Part shown: in pieces, positions 1-9,511 of the stretch
Layout of the letters: every line of letters begins with the position of its first letter
How positions within the stretch are numbered: the first letter of the stretch is position 1
Assembly (NCBI GenBank): GCA_946480695.1
Contig: CAMLKG010000039.1
Coordinates: forward strand, 1-34,411
DNA length: 34,411 nucleotides
Direction of reading: 5' to 3'
From: an uncultured Cellvibrio sp.
Lineage (GTDB): Bacteria > Pseudomonadota > Gammaproteobacteria > Pseudomonadales > Cellvibrionaceae
Notes under the pieces: generated by a model
What the model was told of the DNA's origin: nothing
The model's input: the letters and a program-made list of their open reading frames with translations, nothing else
The model's database searches: none
Translations under genes and position numbers: made by a program

Positions 1-1
1 C

Positions 2-301
2 TGCGTTATTAAACTCGATCAATTCCAATACACGTTCTACCAACAATCCCGCCTTGAAATTCATTCACCCCAGGGAAAATTTTTAACCGCGATTGCGCAG
101 CCCTTTCCCAACAAGACGGAGGAAGATGAAATTTATCAATTTTGGTATCAGGCGTGTTTGTTGGAGGTACTGTTCGAGCAAATGCAGGGGCGTGTGAAAT
201 TGCCCGAGAAGGCGATCAATGCCATTGCGGCTATCCTCAACAGGATTGATATACAGGTGAAGGAACAACGAGGAATGCAGGAAAATATTGCAGGAGAGTA
301 G
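2..301 (+). CDS. C-terminal part of an unrecognised protein
   Basis: An open frame enters the window from the left and ends at TAG 299-301, giving the last 99 residues of a protein whose start lies outside. The visible part is soluble in character, has no membrane segment, and contains an aromatic-rich stretch (EIYQFWYQACLLEVLFEQ) followed by a helix-like tail rich in Ala, Ile, Lys and Gln. I do not recognise a family and assign no function. A rho-independent terminator follows 30 bp after the stop, which supports this being a real gene end. Confidence 0.6.
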   Translation, partial: CVIKLDQFQYTFYQQSRLEIHSPQGKFLTAIAQPFPNKTEEDEIYQFWYQACLLEVLFEQMQGRVKLPEKAINAIAAILNRIDIQVKEQRGMQENIAGE

Positions 302-330
302 CTGTATTTATTAATGACGAGAGGCAATTA

Positions 331-362
331 AAAGGCGAAACCTTGAAATTTCGCCTTTTTTT
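331..362 (+). terminator. Rho-independent terminator
   Basis: A perfect 10-bp stem (AAAGGCGAAA at 331-340, TTTCGCCTTT at 349-358) is followed by a T-run to 362. It closes the partial gene ending at 301. The rest of the 302-601 gap holds no gene I can support. Confidence 0.85.
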
Positions 363-601
363 AATGCTGCGAGGAGTTAAGGCCTGAACCAGAAATAGCG
401 CTGAAGTGAACGAAGATATCTGCACAGGATTCTTGTTGGATAAGCCGAAACCATTAACTTCGTTAAACCATTTTTCGGTGCCAAAATTTTTCTTTTATAA
501 CAGCCTTACTACCCCGAAACCTGCGTTTAAACCCAGAGTCAAAGCTGCAACACCTTTTACATTTACGACGTGTCGTTGCAGCGAAGCCGCTGGAGTTTTT
601 T

Positions 602-1267
602 ATGAATATTCCCATTACCAATCGCAGCGATGCAGGCAAGGCGCTTGCCATGCAACTGATTGAACTCGACCCCCGTGATAATTTGTTGGTGCTTGCATTA
701 CCGCGTGGCGGAGTACCCGTCGCTTACGAAATTGCGGTAATCCTGGAGGCAGAGTTGGATGTGCTGATTGTGCGTAAATTGGGAATGCCGATGCGACCTG
801 AAGTGGCTATGGGCGCTATTGCCAGTGGCGGTGTTCAGTTCATTAATAAAGAATTGATTGCTTACAACCAAATAAGCCCAGCGGCAATAGACAATGTTTT
901 ACGCGAAGAAACGGCAGAGCTTATCCGTCGCGAGCGTGCTTACCGCGGTTCACGTAAAGACCCGCTGATAAACGGTAGGTCCGTTGTGTTGGTAGATGAT
1001 GGCCTTGCGACGGGCGCATCCATGCGTGTTGCGATTGATGCGGTGAAGCAACGCGGCGCAGCGCGAATTGTTATTGCCGTTCCGGTAGGCCCCTTACACA
1101 CCCTGGAGCAATTGCAGCAATTGGTAGATGGTGTTGTTTGCCTTGCGACACCGGAGCCCTTCTTCGCTGTTAGCAAATGGTATCGCGAATTTCCGCAAGT
1201 CAGCGATGGGGAAGTCAAAACCTTGTTGGAGCGGGCCTGGTCGCGCGAGTTAAAACGCGCTGTTTAA
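602..1267 (+). CDS. Phosphoribosyltransferase family protein
   Basis: This 221-residue protein belongs to the type I PRTase fold. It has an N-terminal LALPRGGVPVA segment (about 31-41) and the PRPP-binding loop VVLVDDGLATGAS at 128-140, whose paired Asp and Thr-Gly residues are the family signature. The hood-type stretch RKLGMPMRPEVAMGAIA (about 58-74) is usual for the uncharacterised PRTases found in environmental bacteria, not for upp, apt or hpt. The substrate base is not predictable. The start is supported by GGAG seven bases upstream of the ATG. The next gene, an erythromycin-esterase-like protein, begins 42 bp after the stop in the same direction, so the two are probably co-transcribed; the two families often neighbour each other. 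Confidence 0.85.
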   Translation: MNIPITNRSDAGKALAMQLIELDPRDNLLVLALPRGGVPVAYEIAVILEAELDVLIVRKLGMPMRPEVAMGAIASGGVQFINKELIAYNQISPAAIDNVLREETAELIRRERAYRGSRKDPLINGRSVVLVDDGLATGASMRVAIDAVKQRGAARIVIAVPVGPLHTLEQLQQLVDGVVCLATPEPFFAVSKWYREFPQVSDGEVKTLLERAWSRELKRAV

Positions 1268-1309
1268 TTTAAATCACGGTCGGATTATTTTTACAGTGGA
1301 GCTGGGGCC

Positions 1310-2644
1310 ATGGTTAGCAACACAACAAAACTCATCGAGATGATTAAACGGAACGCCCTGCCCGTCAGGCAGAAGTCTGGTGTAGCGGATTATCAAGAAC
1401 TGGCTGATTACCTTGGCGGTCACAATTTTATTTTATTGGGCGAGGCAACCCACGGCACGGCGGAGTTTTATCAAGCGCGTATCGATATAACCAAGCAGCT
1501 TATTCGTGACCAGGGGATTTCTGCAATTGCCATTGAAGGTGACTGGCCCAGCGCTTTCCACGTTAATCGCTATGTGCGTGGGCAGGGAACCGATAAAACC
1601 GCTATCGAAGCGCTGGGTGACTTCAAACGTTTTCCATTGTGGATGTGGCGCAATACGTTAGTGTTGGAATTTGTTGATTGGCTACGTCAACACAATGAAG
1701 GACTCGCACGTGAGCAACAGGTGGGATTCTATGGATTGGATATGTACAGTTTGTATGAATCCATCGCTGCGGTGCTTGAATACCTTGACCAGGTGGACCC
1801 GGAAGCTGCACAGCAAGCGCGTAACCTTTTTAAATGCCTGGATCATGTGGATGAACCCCAGGCATATGGATACTGGGTAAAACTCGGTTACCGGCATTCC
1901 TGCGAGCGCGAGGTCATAGCGTTATTAATATCCATGCGCGAGCGTTCGGTGACATATGCAAAACAAGGCGATGCTGCGGCGGAAGACGATTTATTTGAAG
2001 CGGAACAGAATGCGCGTTTGATAAAAAACGCCGAGCATTACTATCGGCAGATGTTTGATAATCGTACCAATACCTGGAACCTGCGCGATTCCCACATGAC
2101 GGAGACGCTATTTAACTTGCAGGAATTTCTGTCACGTCAAAAAAAATCGCCCGCCAGGGTGGTTGTTTGGGCGCATAACTCGCACGTTGGTGATGCGCGC
2201 GCTACTTATATGGGTTCCCGACATCAACATAACCTTGGCCAATTGGTACGTGAAAAAAATAATTCCTGTGCCCTGGTTGGTTTCACAACCTATAGCGGCA
2301 GGGTTACCGCGGCATCCGAGTGGGATGCGCCGGCGGAATGCAAACGGATAAGGCTCGCCCTGGAGGGTAGCGTCGAAGCGCTTTTTCATAATACGGATAT
2401 ACCTGTATTTATGTTGCCAATGAAGGGAGAAGCTGCGGATTTATTCGCCTCACCGCTGTTACAGCGCGCTATTGGCGTACTTTATTTACCTGAAACCGAG
2501 CGCAGCAGCCATTATTTTTATACGCAGCTTGCGCGCCAGTTTGACTGGGTAATCCATCTGGATACAACATCTGCATTGGAGCCACTGGATCCGGTTTCGG
2601 AATGGATTAAAGGTGAGGAGCAAACTTATCCATTCGGTGTATAA
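1310..2644 (+). CDS. Erythromycin esterase-like hydrolase
   Basis: This 444-residue protein matches the erythromycin esterase / succinoglycan-biosynthesis-like family. It has ILLGEATHGT at 41-50 with the catalytic-type His48 and Glu45, Arg57 in the following helix, the acidic EGDWP motif at 76-80, and a second His motif WAHNSHVGD at 287-295. These are the positions used for metal-independent hydrolysis in EreA/EreB. Known members open macrolide lactones, but most chromosomal members like this one have no proven substrate, so antibiotic resistance should not be assumed. The start follows GGAGCTGGGG. It sits directly downstream of the phosphoribosyltransferase and converges with the minus-strand YCII gene. 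Confidence 0.85.
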   Translation: MVSNTTKLIEMIKRNALPVRQKSGVADYQELADYLGGHNFILLGEATHGTAEFYQARIDITKQLIRDQGISAIAIEGDWPSAFHVNRYVRGQGTDKTAIEALGDFKRFPLWMWRNTLVLEFVDWLRQHNEGLAREQQVGFYGLDMYSLYESIAAVLEYLDQVDPEAAQQARNLFKCLDHVDEPQAYGYWVKLGYRHSCEREVIALLISMRERSVTYAKQGDAAAEDDLFEAEQNARLIKNAEHYYRQMFDNRTNTWNLRDSHMTETLFNLQEFLSRQKKSPARVVVWAHNSHVGDARATYMGSRHQHNLGQLVREKNNSCALVGFTTYSGRVTAASEWDAPAECKRIRLALEGSVEALFHNTDIPVFMLPMKGEAADLFASPLLQRAIGVLYLPETERSSHYFYTQLARQFDWVIHLDTTSALEPLDPVSEWIKGEEQTYPFGV

Positions 2645-2738
2645 GTTGCCAAATGAATCGCAACCATAAAAAGAAAGAGCGGATGATAGAAAGCAATCGA
2701 TGGATTACGCATTCCCTGTAATCAGGCAGATGGCAGGG

Positions 2739-3119
2739 TTAATTGTCCAGCAATTTTAATTCAAAACGGTGGATGGGCCGTACCTCCAGTTCCCACCCCA
2801 GGTATTCTCCTGTGGCAACCTGGACTGCGGGATGGAGCTTTGCCAGCTCCAGGGCTTCCTGGATGGTCTCGGCATCCAGCACAGTAACGCTGCCGATCAT
2901 TTTATCTGCGCATAAAAGCACTTCCTGGTTTTTTTGTTCGCCATTTTCACGGAAGATTCTATACGTATCCTTTTCAACCCCAAGGTCAACAATTAATTTC
3001 CCTGACGCATGGAGGTTTTTTAAATGCGGCTCACATTCACTCACTGCTTTATGGATTTCAACGTCTGGATGGGATGCCGATAAGCTGGGAGAAAAATATC
3101 CGATGCATAAATACTTCAT
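2739..3119 (-). CDS. YCII-like domain protein
   Basis: This 126-residue protein starts MKYLCIGYFSP and has the ferredoxin-like alpha/beta pattern of the YCII/DGPF family: an opening strand, a central GSVTVLDAETIQEALELAKLHP segment (split here by residue 95) and a late strand ending in VRPIHRFEL. The middle-to-C-terminal part (GSVTVLDAE, then EALELAKLHP, then WELEVRPIHRF) is the recognisable family signature. YCII proteins bind small molecules or act with sigma factors in some contexts, but no such partner is present, so the role is unknown. The start is supported by GGAG nine bases upstream. It is a single-gene unit convergent with the esterase gene. Confidence 0.75.
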   Translation of the reverse strand: MKYLCIGYFSPSLSASHPDVEIHKAVSECEPHLKNLHASGKLIVDLGVEKDTYRIFRENGEQKNQEVLLCADKMIGSVTVLDAETIQEALELAKLHPAVQVATGEYLGWELEVRPIHRFELKLLDN

Positions 3120-3238
3120 GGTTAAGACTCCGCATCTATTACCGAGCCTATTGAGGCTGGTAACTATTAGGCATCTTTACCGATGGACAGTTTCATTAAG
3201 GCTACTAAAACGTAAAAAAATCATTCGATGACACAGTT

Positions 3239-3260
3239 AAAAGGCGGCCGCTGCCGCCTT
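3239..3260 (-). terminator. Terminator of the acyltransferase gene
   Basis: An 8-bp perfect stem (AAGGCGGC 3241-3248, GCCGCCTT 3253-3260) with a 4-base loop lies about 60 bp beyond the acyltransferase stop. Read leftward, it ends in a short T-run (3239-3242), as expected for a minus-strand terminator. Confidence 0.65.
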
Positions 3261-3322
3261 AATAGCTTGTCTAATTTCGCAGTACAGGGCTAACAACGGA
3301 ATGACATTGTTATACGCATTGC

Positions 3323-4423
3323 TTATTCGATGCGGGTAGAAGTTCGATTGATATACGCAATGCGGATGCCGGATGAAATGCCTTGCAGGAAATCCACAAA
3401 ACGCCCCACTGTTGAAATAAAGAGATTTTTCCAAACGTGTGCAAAACGTACCTCAATAACCTTGTGAATAAAGAATGCAATGGCGAGTACCAATGAAAAA
3501 GTCATCACATAGATTAAAACCTTGTTTTCTTCAGTCGCAAATTTACTGATCAACATATACCCGAAGTGGGCGTGGATCAGGTAGATCGGATAAGTGAGCG
3601 CACCGGCAATTCCAGAAAACGGCAAGCGAAGGGATTGGGCCTTAGGAAGGTTCTGGCAGGCGAACAAGATAAAAAACAGGCTAATGGCTACACCGATCAC
3701 CACCGGTGAGAATTCAATGCCCTTTGACTGTGTCAAAAACCCTGCATTGCCGGTGGAAAATACGATGCAGCAAACATACGAAACCAGCAGGCTTAACATG
3801 GCTGGCCAAGTGAATCTTTCCTTAAGGATTGCGAATAACGCACCAGCACAAAAGTAATAATAATAATTTCCCATGAACGGCATATGCTGGATTTTCAGTA
3901 AAATGCCGATAAAAAATAAGATTGGCCAGCAAATGAAAATTGAATTCAATTTTTCCCTGAATCCGCAGAACAGTAGGAAAAACACTGCGGCGTAAAAGGT
4001 AATTTCGTAAACCAATGTCCAGTAGACACCGTCCACGTGTTGAATGCCCAGGTAATATTGCAGCATCGATAAGTTGGCAAGGATTTGCGCGAGGTTCACA
4101 GACATTAAATCGCCACCGTAATGCAAAGCGAACAATGACGTAAATAGCACAGCAAACCAGTAGGCGGGATACAACCTGAGTGCCCGGCTCACCGCAAATT
4201 TGGCGGCAGTTGCATTGCGGGCAGAAAAGAAGATGACATAACCGCTGATCATAAAAAACAGTTCCACCCCCAGGTAACCGTATTTGGTAAATGCAATTAC
4301 CGATGGGATGTGGCTGATTGAACTGATTTTCCCGTTCGCGATGCCATTGAATGTGTAATGAAACAGCACAACGATGATGACCGCAAAAAATCGTCCGTAA
4401 TCCAGCAGCGCTAACCTTTTCAT
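3323..4423 (-). CDS. Acyltransferase 3 family membrane protein
   Basis: This multi-spanning inner-membrane protein has about ten hydrophobic segments. It begins LALLDYGRFFAVIIVVLFHYTF, where the Arg and the His at the end of the first helix match the conserved R...H signature of the acyltransferase-3 (OafA/NodX-like) family. A second family hallmark is a GYLGVELFFMISGYVIFFS segment. Members O-acylate sugars of surface polysaccharides or other membrane substrates, and the acceptor cannot be read from sequence. I chose the ATG at 4423, preceded by TTGGGGATC, over a TTG nine bases further upstream. It is monocistronic, with a terminator at 3239-3260. Confidence 0.8.
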   Translation of the reverse strand: MKRLALLDYGRFFAVIIVVLFHYTFNGIANGKISSISHIPSVIAFTKYGYLGVELFFMISGYVIFFSARNATAAKFAVSRALRLYPAYWFAVLFTSLFALHYGGDLMSVNLAQILANLSMLQYYLGIQHVDGVYWTLVYEITFYAAVFFLLFCGFREKLNSIFICWPILFFIGILLKIQHMPFMGNYYYYFCAGALFAILKERFTWPAMLSLLVSYVCCIVFSTGNAGFLTQSKGIEFSPVVIGVAISLFFILFACQNLPKAQSLRLPFSGIAGALTYPIYLIHAHFGYMLISKFATEENKVLIYVMTFSLVLAIAFFIHKVIEVRFAHVWKNLFISTVGRFVDFLQGISSGIRIAYINRTSTRIE

Positions 4424-4978
4424 GATCCCCAAGACCCTTTGTTAATTTCCACTTATACCTGGCAATAGGTATCCCCGATGGCAATACCTTTAACCATTTT
4501 TAATAATTAAATTCATTGAAGTTATGTGATTGCACTTACGTGCCTAAACAGATCGGACGGAATCTATCCGATTCCGGCAGTGATTTAAGCGTTACCAAGC
4601 CAGTTCTATACCAACGCGGTGGGCGCGAAAAAAAACATTCAGGAATTGTGAAATGCTGCCAATCTCCGTTTTGGCTAACAAATTGCTTAGCGTCCCCACC
4701 ATAAAATCTACCTTTTTCGTTTTATGTTGCATTGACGCGGAAATTATTGTTTTTAAACACTTTTTTCGTGGGTAATGAGGCTGTTTCAATGATAATCAAA
4801 CCATTGCCTTTGATATTGCCAAACCGGGCGCGGCGATTGTGAAAAAAGCTTCAACTGGCGTTGATTGTGTAAAGCCGGGCGTCTATACCTTTAATTTTGA
4901 AAATTTTTCAAACCGAGATGCCCCATACCGGCCATCCTGATGCCGCTACCCGCCCTTTTTTTGTTCAAGGCTGAATCC
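4424..4978. other. Long intergenic region with possible gene remnant
   Basis: These 555 bases lie between two divergently transcribed genes and hold no convincing intact gene. From 4779 to 4940 (+) there is an open frame of 53 codons with protein-like composition (...TIAFDIAKPGAAIVKKAS...), bounded upstream by TGA and without a good ATG. It may be a decayed gene tail or chance. The promoter of the sensor kinase must lie here but I see no clear -35/-10 pair. Confidence 0.35.
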
Positions 4979-6997
4979 ATGCATAAGACTTCGAATAACC
5001 ATAGTTTCCTGTCCGGCGGAGGGGAGATGGGGCGACGTATTCGCGAATACGATTGGAATAATTCTTCCCTGGGTAACCCTTCCACATGGCCGCGTGCACT
5101 TAAAACCGCCATCAGGCTTATGCTGTCATCAGGCCACCCTATGTTTATTTGGTGGGGGCCGGATTTAATCCAGTTTTACAATGACCCTTACTATCCTTCC
5201 ATCGGACCCGACCGGCATCCGAGCGCACTTGGGCAAGAAGGGCGTATTTGTTGGGCTGAAATTTGGGAAACCATTGGCCCCGCCATTGAAAAAGTGATGC
5301 GCGGTGAAGGAAATGTGTGGTGTGAAAATCATTTTATTCCCATCACCCGCAATGGCCGGCTGGAAGAAGCTTACTGGACCTACAGTTATGACCCTATCTA
5401 CGATGAGACCGCACCTGATAACGTGGGCGGGGTATTGTTGATACTCACAGAAACCACGCACATTGTTCTGGAAAAACAACGGCATCGTGAGGCTGAGGCG
5501 CGCTGGCGCGAACTATTTACCAATTCACCGTCATTTATGTGCCTGTACAAAGGGAAGGACCACATTCATGAATATGCAAACCATCGCTACCACGATTTGC
5601 TCGGGGGCAGGGAGATCGCCAATAAAAAGTTACAGGAGGTATTGCCGGAAGTTTACCAACAGGGCCTGGGTGATTTACTGGACCAGGTTTACACCACCGG
5701 TGAATCCCATATCGGACATGCCGCGCCCATAGCGCTTTTTGACGCGCAAAATAATAGGCATAAACATTACCTGGATTTTGTCTTGCAACCCATCCACAAC
5801 GCCGATGGCGAGGTCACGGGTATATTTGCCAATGGCTACGACGTCACCGAAAGGATCCTGCTGCAACAATCATTGGAGGAGCAGGATCGCCGTAAAGATG
5901 AGTTCCTGGCTATGCTGGCACATGAACTGCGCAATCCGCTCGCGCCTATCCGTAATGCCAGCGAACTATTAATGCAAACCGCGCAATATGGTTCCATGTC
6001 CCATTCGCTCGGTGACCTTATTAAACGGCAGGTCGTCCAGCTCACCCGTTTGCTGGACGATTTACTGGAAGTGTCGCGAATTTCACAAGGGCGGATGGAA
6101 TTAAAAATGGGGCCGGTGTTGCTGGACCAGGCTATAAAATTTGCAATCGAATCCACCAGTGTTGGGGTTTTGGAAAAAAGGATTCGCCTGTTCTACGACT
6201 GCGATGAGGCGCATTTAATTGTCAACGGGGATTTTGCACGGCTGGCGCAAAGCCTGATTAATATCATCATCAACGCCACCAAATACACCGAGCACGGTGG
6301 CCAAATAAAAATCAAGGCATATCAACACGACAGCGAGGCGGTGATCGACATAACCGATACCGGGATTGGTATTGAGCACTCCATGATTGAAAAAATTTTT
6401 GAACTCTTTACGCAGGTTGATACTTCCATCGACCGAAGCCAGGGTGGCCTGGGAATTGGTTTGTCCGTAGTGCGGACGATTATGCAGATGCATGGCGGCG
6501 CCATTACTGCGCATAGTGATGGCCTGGGTAAGGGGTCGCGGTTTTCGATACGGCTGCCGCTGATGCCCGAGGTGCAATCCGTTGTGCCGCAAGCCGCAAG
6601 CGTTGAACTGGCCTCCATGAAATTCCTGCTGACTGATGACAACGTGGACGCCACCAATTCCCTCGCATTGCTATTAAACACCCTGGGCCACCAAACGACC
6701 GTGGCTTATCGGGGTGCGGATGCCTTGCGTATCCTCGCGCAGGAAAACGTTGATGTGGTGTTGATGGACATAGGTTTACCGGATATTGACGGATATAAAG
6801 TGGTGGAAGTGATTCGACGTACCGACCAGGATTTAATAGTTGTAGCTATTTCGGGTTACGGCCAGGAAGAAGATATTCGAAAAGCAATGGAAGCCGGGTT
6901 TGACGGGTACCTCACCAAACCTATCTCCCTCAATACGCTTGAAAAGAAAATCAGCGCGTTAATTGCAACCAAACGCGAATTGGAAAAAGCGGGTTAG
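4979..6997 (+). CDS. PAS-containing hybrid sensor histidine kinase/response regulator
   Basis: This 672-residue cytoplasmic-looking hybrid kinase has no transmembrane helix. Using the ATG at 4979 (preceded by AAGG; the usual family N-terminus FLSGGGEMGRRIREYDW follows), the order is: an N-terminal sensor region (about 1-160) with the HPMFIWWGPDLIQFYNDPY pattern, a PAS domain (about 175-290), a DHp helix with HELRNP (phospho-His 315), an HATPase with an N-box (NIIINATKYT) and DTGIGI / GGLGIGLSVV G-boxes, then a C-terminal receiver (about 547-672) with acidic pair DD 553-554, phospho-Asp 597 in LMDIGLPD and Lys 647. It likely relays a cytoplasmic signal to an unlinked output protein. No partner regulator is adjacent. 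A longer ATG at 4940 is possible but less typical. Confidence 0.88.
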   Translation: MHKTSNNHSFLSGGGEMGRRIREYDWNNSSLGNPSTWPRALKTAIRLMLSSGHPMFIWWGPDLIQFYNDPYYPSIGPDRHPSALGQEGRICWAEIWETIGPAIEKVMRGEGNVWCENHFIPITRNGRLEEAYWTYSYDPIYDETAPDNVGGVLLILTETTHIVLEKQRHREAEARWRELFTNSPSFMCLYKGKDHIHEYANHRYHDLLGGREIANKKLQEVLPEVYQQGLGDLLDQVYTTGESHIGHAAPIALFDAQNNRHKHYLDFVLQPIHNADGEVTGIFANGYDVTERILLQQSLEEQDRRKDEFLAMLAHELRNPLAPIRNASELLMQTAQYGSMSHSLGDLIKRQVVQLTRLLDDLLEVSRISQGRMELKMGPVLLDQAIKFAIESTSVGVLEKRIRLFYDCDEAHLIVNGDFARLAQSLINIIINATKYTEHGGQIKIKAYQHDSEAVIDITDTGIGIEHSMIEKIFELFTQVDTSIDRSQGGLGIGLSVVRTIMQMHGGAITAHSDGLGKGSRFSIRLPLMPEVQSVVPQAASVELASMKFLLTDDNVDATNSLALLLNTLGHQTTVAYRGADALRILAQENVDVVLMDIGLPDIDGYKVVEVIRRTDQDLIVVAISGYGQEEDIRKAMEAGFDGYLTKPISLNTLEKKISALIATKRELEKAG

Positions 6998-7018
6998 CGT
7001 TACGCCCGTTTATTCCTG

Positions 7019-7189
7019 TTACCGGGCGTCCTGGTTCATAGCGGGCGCACCGCTTTTTTCACGCAGGGTGTTGTTACAATCTTCAGGTTGATAGGTTTTC
7101 TGGATTCCGCCGGTTACAAACCCGGTAAGGAACGTCAATATCAACACTGCGCAGGCGACAATAATCTGCTTGATCGGCTTCTGCGGCAT
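7019..7189 (-). CDS. Small single-pass membrane protein
   Basis: This 56-residue protein has one strongly hydrophobic segment (IIVACAVLILTFLTGFVTGG) after a basic N-terminus, and then a polar tail with one Cys. The start at 7189 is preferred over an ATG 15 bases upstream because AAGGA sits seven bases before it. I recognise no family. The tail end overlaps an inverted repeat shared with the convergent sensor-kinase gene (7002-7008 with 7023-7029). It lies 35 bp downstream of a KGG-type stress protein gene in the same orientation and may be co-transcribed with it. Confidence 0.6.
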   Translation of the reverse strand: MPQKPIKQIIVACAVLILTFLTGFVTGGIQKTYQPEDCNNTLREKSGAPAMNQDAR

Positions 7190-7224
7190 AATTATTTCCT
7201 TCATAGGAATTTTAACCTAACGCG

Positions 7225-7365
7225 TTAATTGCGGCCGTGGGTGGTCTTACCGCCTTTACGCCCTGACTCCGACGCATTTCCGTGGCCACTGCCAAGGTTC
7301 CCTGTTTTTTTGGATTTGCTGGTGCTGTGAGTTTTTTCGCTGCGTTGTTGGGGATGCTGGCTCAT
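7225..7365 (-). CDS. KGG-type stress-induced small protein
   Basis: A 46-residue, very hydrophilic, Ser/Gly/Lys-rich protein. Its C-terminal half SGHGNASESGRKGGKTTHG carries the Ala/Ser-Glu-x-Gly-x-Lys-Gly-Gly pattern of the KGG repeat family (general stress proteins such as YmdF/YciG, Con-10-like). It has one repeat where longer members have two or three. The start has AGAGGG eight bases upstream and the stop is TAA at 7225. Such proteins are induced by stress or stationary phase. The exact activity is unknown. It is encoded just upstream of the small membrane protein. Confidence 0.6.
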   Translation of the reverse strand: MSQHPQQRSEKTHSTSKSKKTGNLGSGHGNASESGRKGGKTTHGRN

Positions 7366-7531
7366 GTTTTAACCCTCTTGGAAATGAAATTGCATTCTAT
7401 TTTTTAGTTTTTCCAAAATCCCTTTAGTTCAACGATTCCAGTCATTCAATAACTTTTAATAGCCCAAGGATTTTTGGATCGAGCAGTTCAATGCCAGGTT
7501 TTGGATACCCCATCCATACATTGGCATGGGT

Positions 7532-9511
7532 TTATTTTGTGGCGGCAATGAGTGCATGGCAGTCCACGTTTTCCGCATCGCCACGTTCAACAAACGCAAG
7601 CAGCGCAGCAAACGGTGTGAGCAATGTTCCTAGGGCGATTGCGGCAGCACTCCGTGCCCCTGTCCGCTCAGGGTCAAGCCCAATGGATGGGGATTTCAGG
7701 TCGCCAGATAACGTAATAGGAATTCGCGCCGACAGAAGGCTTTGGTCTTTGGGTTTTGCATCCAGCCGCGCATTGATTTTTTCTTCCTTCAAATTGATAT
7801 CGGCCCTGCCGACCAGCAGTGAATCCCCGGTATCCAATACCAATGTTTTTGATTTCAACATACCGTCCCGCACAGCGAAATCCAAAACACCGCACCGAAT
7901 GTTCGTGGATTTATCCTTGCCTAAAAATAATGGCAAGGCTTCGCCAATATCGATATCCGATGCCTCAATTAATAACCGACTGATTTGGCCACCGGACATG
8001 ATAAGCGCCAGTTCCCCATTGCTGGTTGCGAGGACATCGGCAAGCGATGCGCCGGTACCCGCCAATGCTACCTTCCCGCCAAAAAAACCTTTAGTCGTAT
8101 TAGCGAAACGGGTGTTATCAAAAAACCGCCCCAGGCTGAGGTTGCGCAAATTCAACTGTGCTTTCATGGGGGGAATATCGGGGCGGGCATCGATATTAAT
8201 GACCCCATCCAGGGTACCATCCGCCAGGATAACCTTGAGCGGGTCCAGCGTTAATTGCCCGTCGCGCAGATTAAATCGAACTTCCATGCCTTTAAACGGC
8301 ACATTAGGCGCATTGATTTTTTTTGCGTTTAATTTTACATCCAGATCGGTTGCACGCAGGCGCTCCACATGTAGCGGTACATCCGGAATCAAACGGGGGC
8401 TTGCTTCCTTTTCCGCTGCCGCCCGCTTTTGCTCGGGCGTTGCCTTTTCATCATCAAGCGGTGGGGGCAAACCGATAAAGCCCCCAAGGTCGGCGCTATC
8501 CAATACATTGGACAGCAGGTCCGCCCGGAGAAAGCCGCGCGCGCCACCGATGTCATAGGACAAGTTGCCCGACAAATCACTTCCGCCTACCTCACCGGTA
8601 AATTCGCGATAACCCCACACACTGTCCTGTTTTGTCAGTTGTCCTTCCAGGCGATACGGTGGGGTGGGAGGCAAAGGAATGGCGGTGAGGTAAAACAGGT
8701 CCGCCAGGTTATCGCCGGTAATTTTTAAACTCGCATCGACACCGCTAAACCTAAACGGGTCCTTAAAGATTCCTTTCATTTCCACGCGGGTTTTATCCAT
8801 GGTTATTTCAATGTCCAGTGGAAAATCTGCCCCCGGATCACGCAAGGTTTCCAGCGAACCCGCCGACGCCTGCAATGTAAATGGATGGTTTTGTAAATCG
8901 CCTTTACCCGTTATGGTGAACTCGTGTTTTATCTGCTGACTGGAATCAACGTCATCCGTGCCGCTCACCGAATCCAGCGTCAATTCGAGATTCATTTTCC
9001 TTATTGCATCGCGGTAAATAATATTTCCTTCGGTGACCTGGAGCCGTTCGATTAGCGGGAATTTGGGCCGGTCCTGGTCATTGACCGTTTCATCGCCTTT
9101 ATTTGCAGTGGAAAACGTCCAGTTATTATCCTCCAGTGATTTACGCTCAAGGATAATCACCGGCTTTTTTATAATAACTGTGCCAATTTCCATTTTGCCG
9201 CGCAACAGCCCAAGCGGTTTGAAACTGATTGCCAATTCCTCCACCGCAACCATATTTGGCTCCCGGTATCCGGTGGCATTGGCGAGGCGAATGCGAGTGG
9301 CACGAGCCTGGGTATAAGTCCAATGCCAGTCAATAACAACCGGGCCATCAATACGCAACTCCCGCCCGGTAACCTCGCTTCCCTTACCTTCCATTAACCT
9401 GCGTACTATGGATTCTGAAAATATAATTACTGTTGCTATGGCCACCAGCAGTAACAATATTACGCCGGCGATAATAACTGCCAACTTATGCGTATAAATT
9501 CGTGATGCCAT
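7532..9511 (-). CDS. AsmA family protein
   Basis: This 659-residue protein has one N-terminal membrane anchor (HKLAVIIAGVILLLLVAIA) followed by a large periplasmic part. The N-terminal region contains SEVTGRELRIDGPV and the IxLANxxGY...MVAVEELAISFKPLGLLRGKMEIGTVIIKKP pattern, and the C-terminal half has the LNLRNLSLGRFFDN / GGKVALAGTGASLADVLATSNGELAL segment typical of AsmA-like proteins. These beta-rich bridge-like proteins are linked to outer-membrane lipid homeostasis. The ATG at 9511 gives a typical anchor; a GTG at 9532 would add seven residues. It is divergent from the MAPEG gene and appears to stand alone. Confidence 0.85.
   Translation of the reverse strand: MASRIYTHKLAVIIAGVILLLLVAIATVIIFSESIVRRLMEGKGSEVTGRELRIDGPVVIDWHWTYTQARATRIRLANATGYREPNMVAVEELAISFKPLGLLRGKMEIGTVIIKKPVIILERKSLEDNNWTFSTANKGDETVNDQDRPKFPLIERLQVTEGNIIYRDAIRKMNLELTLDSVSGTDDVDSSQQIKHEFTITGKGDLQNHPFTLQASAGSLETLRDPGADFPLDIEITMDKTRVEMKGIFKDPFRFSGVDASLKITGDNLADLFYLTAIPLPPTPPYRLEGQLTKQDSVWGYREFTGEVGGSDLSGNLSYDIGGARGFLRADLLSNVLDSADLGGFIGLPPPLDDEKATPEQKRAAAEKEASPRLIPDVPLHVERLRATDLDVKLNAKKINAPNVPFKGMEVRFNLRDGQLTLDPLKVILADGTLDGVINIDARPDIPPMKAQLNLRNLSLGRFFDNTRFANTTKGFFGGKVALAGTGASLADVLATSNGELALIMSGGQISRLLIEASDIDIGEALPLFLGKDKSTNIRCGVLDFAVRDGMLKSKTLVLDTGDSLLVGRADINLKEEKINARLDAKPKDQSLLSARIPITLSGDLKSPSIGLDPERTGARSAAAIALGTLLTPFAALLAFVERGDAENVDCHALIAATK

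Noticed and set aside
7002..7029. Inverted repeat ACGCCCG/CGGGCGT after the sensor kinase as a terminator
   Set aside because: The stem is only 7 bp with a 14-base loop and no T-run, and it overlaps the end of the neighbouring small gene.
7491..8558. Long plus-strand open frame of 355 codons
   Set aside because: It is antisense to the AsmA-like gene, has low-complexity Ser/Arg/Pro composition and no recognisable domain; the minus-strand frame is clearly the coding one.
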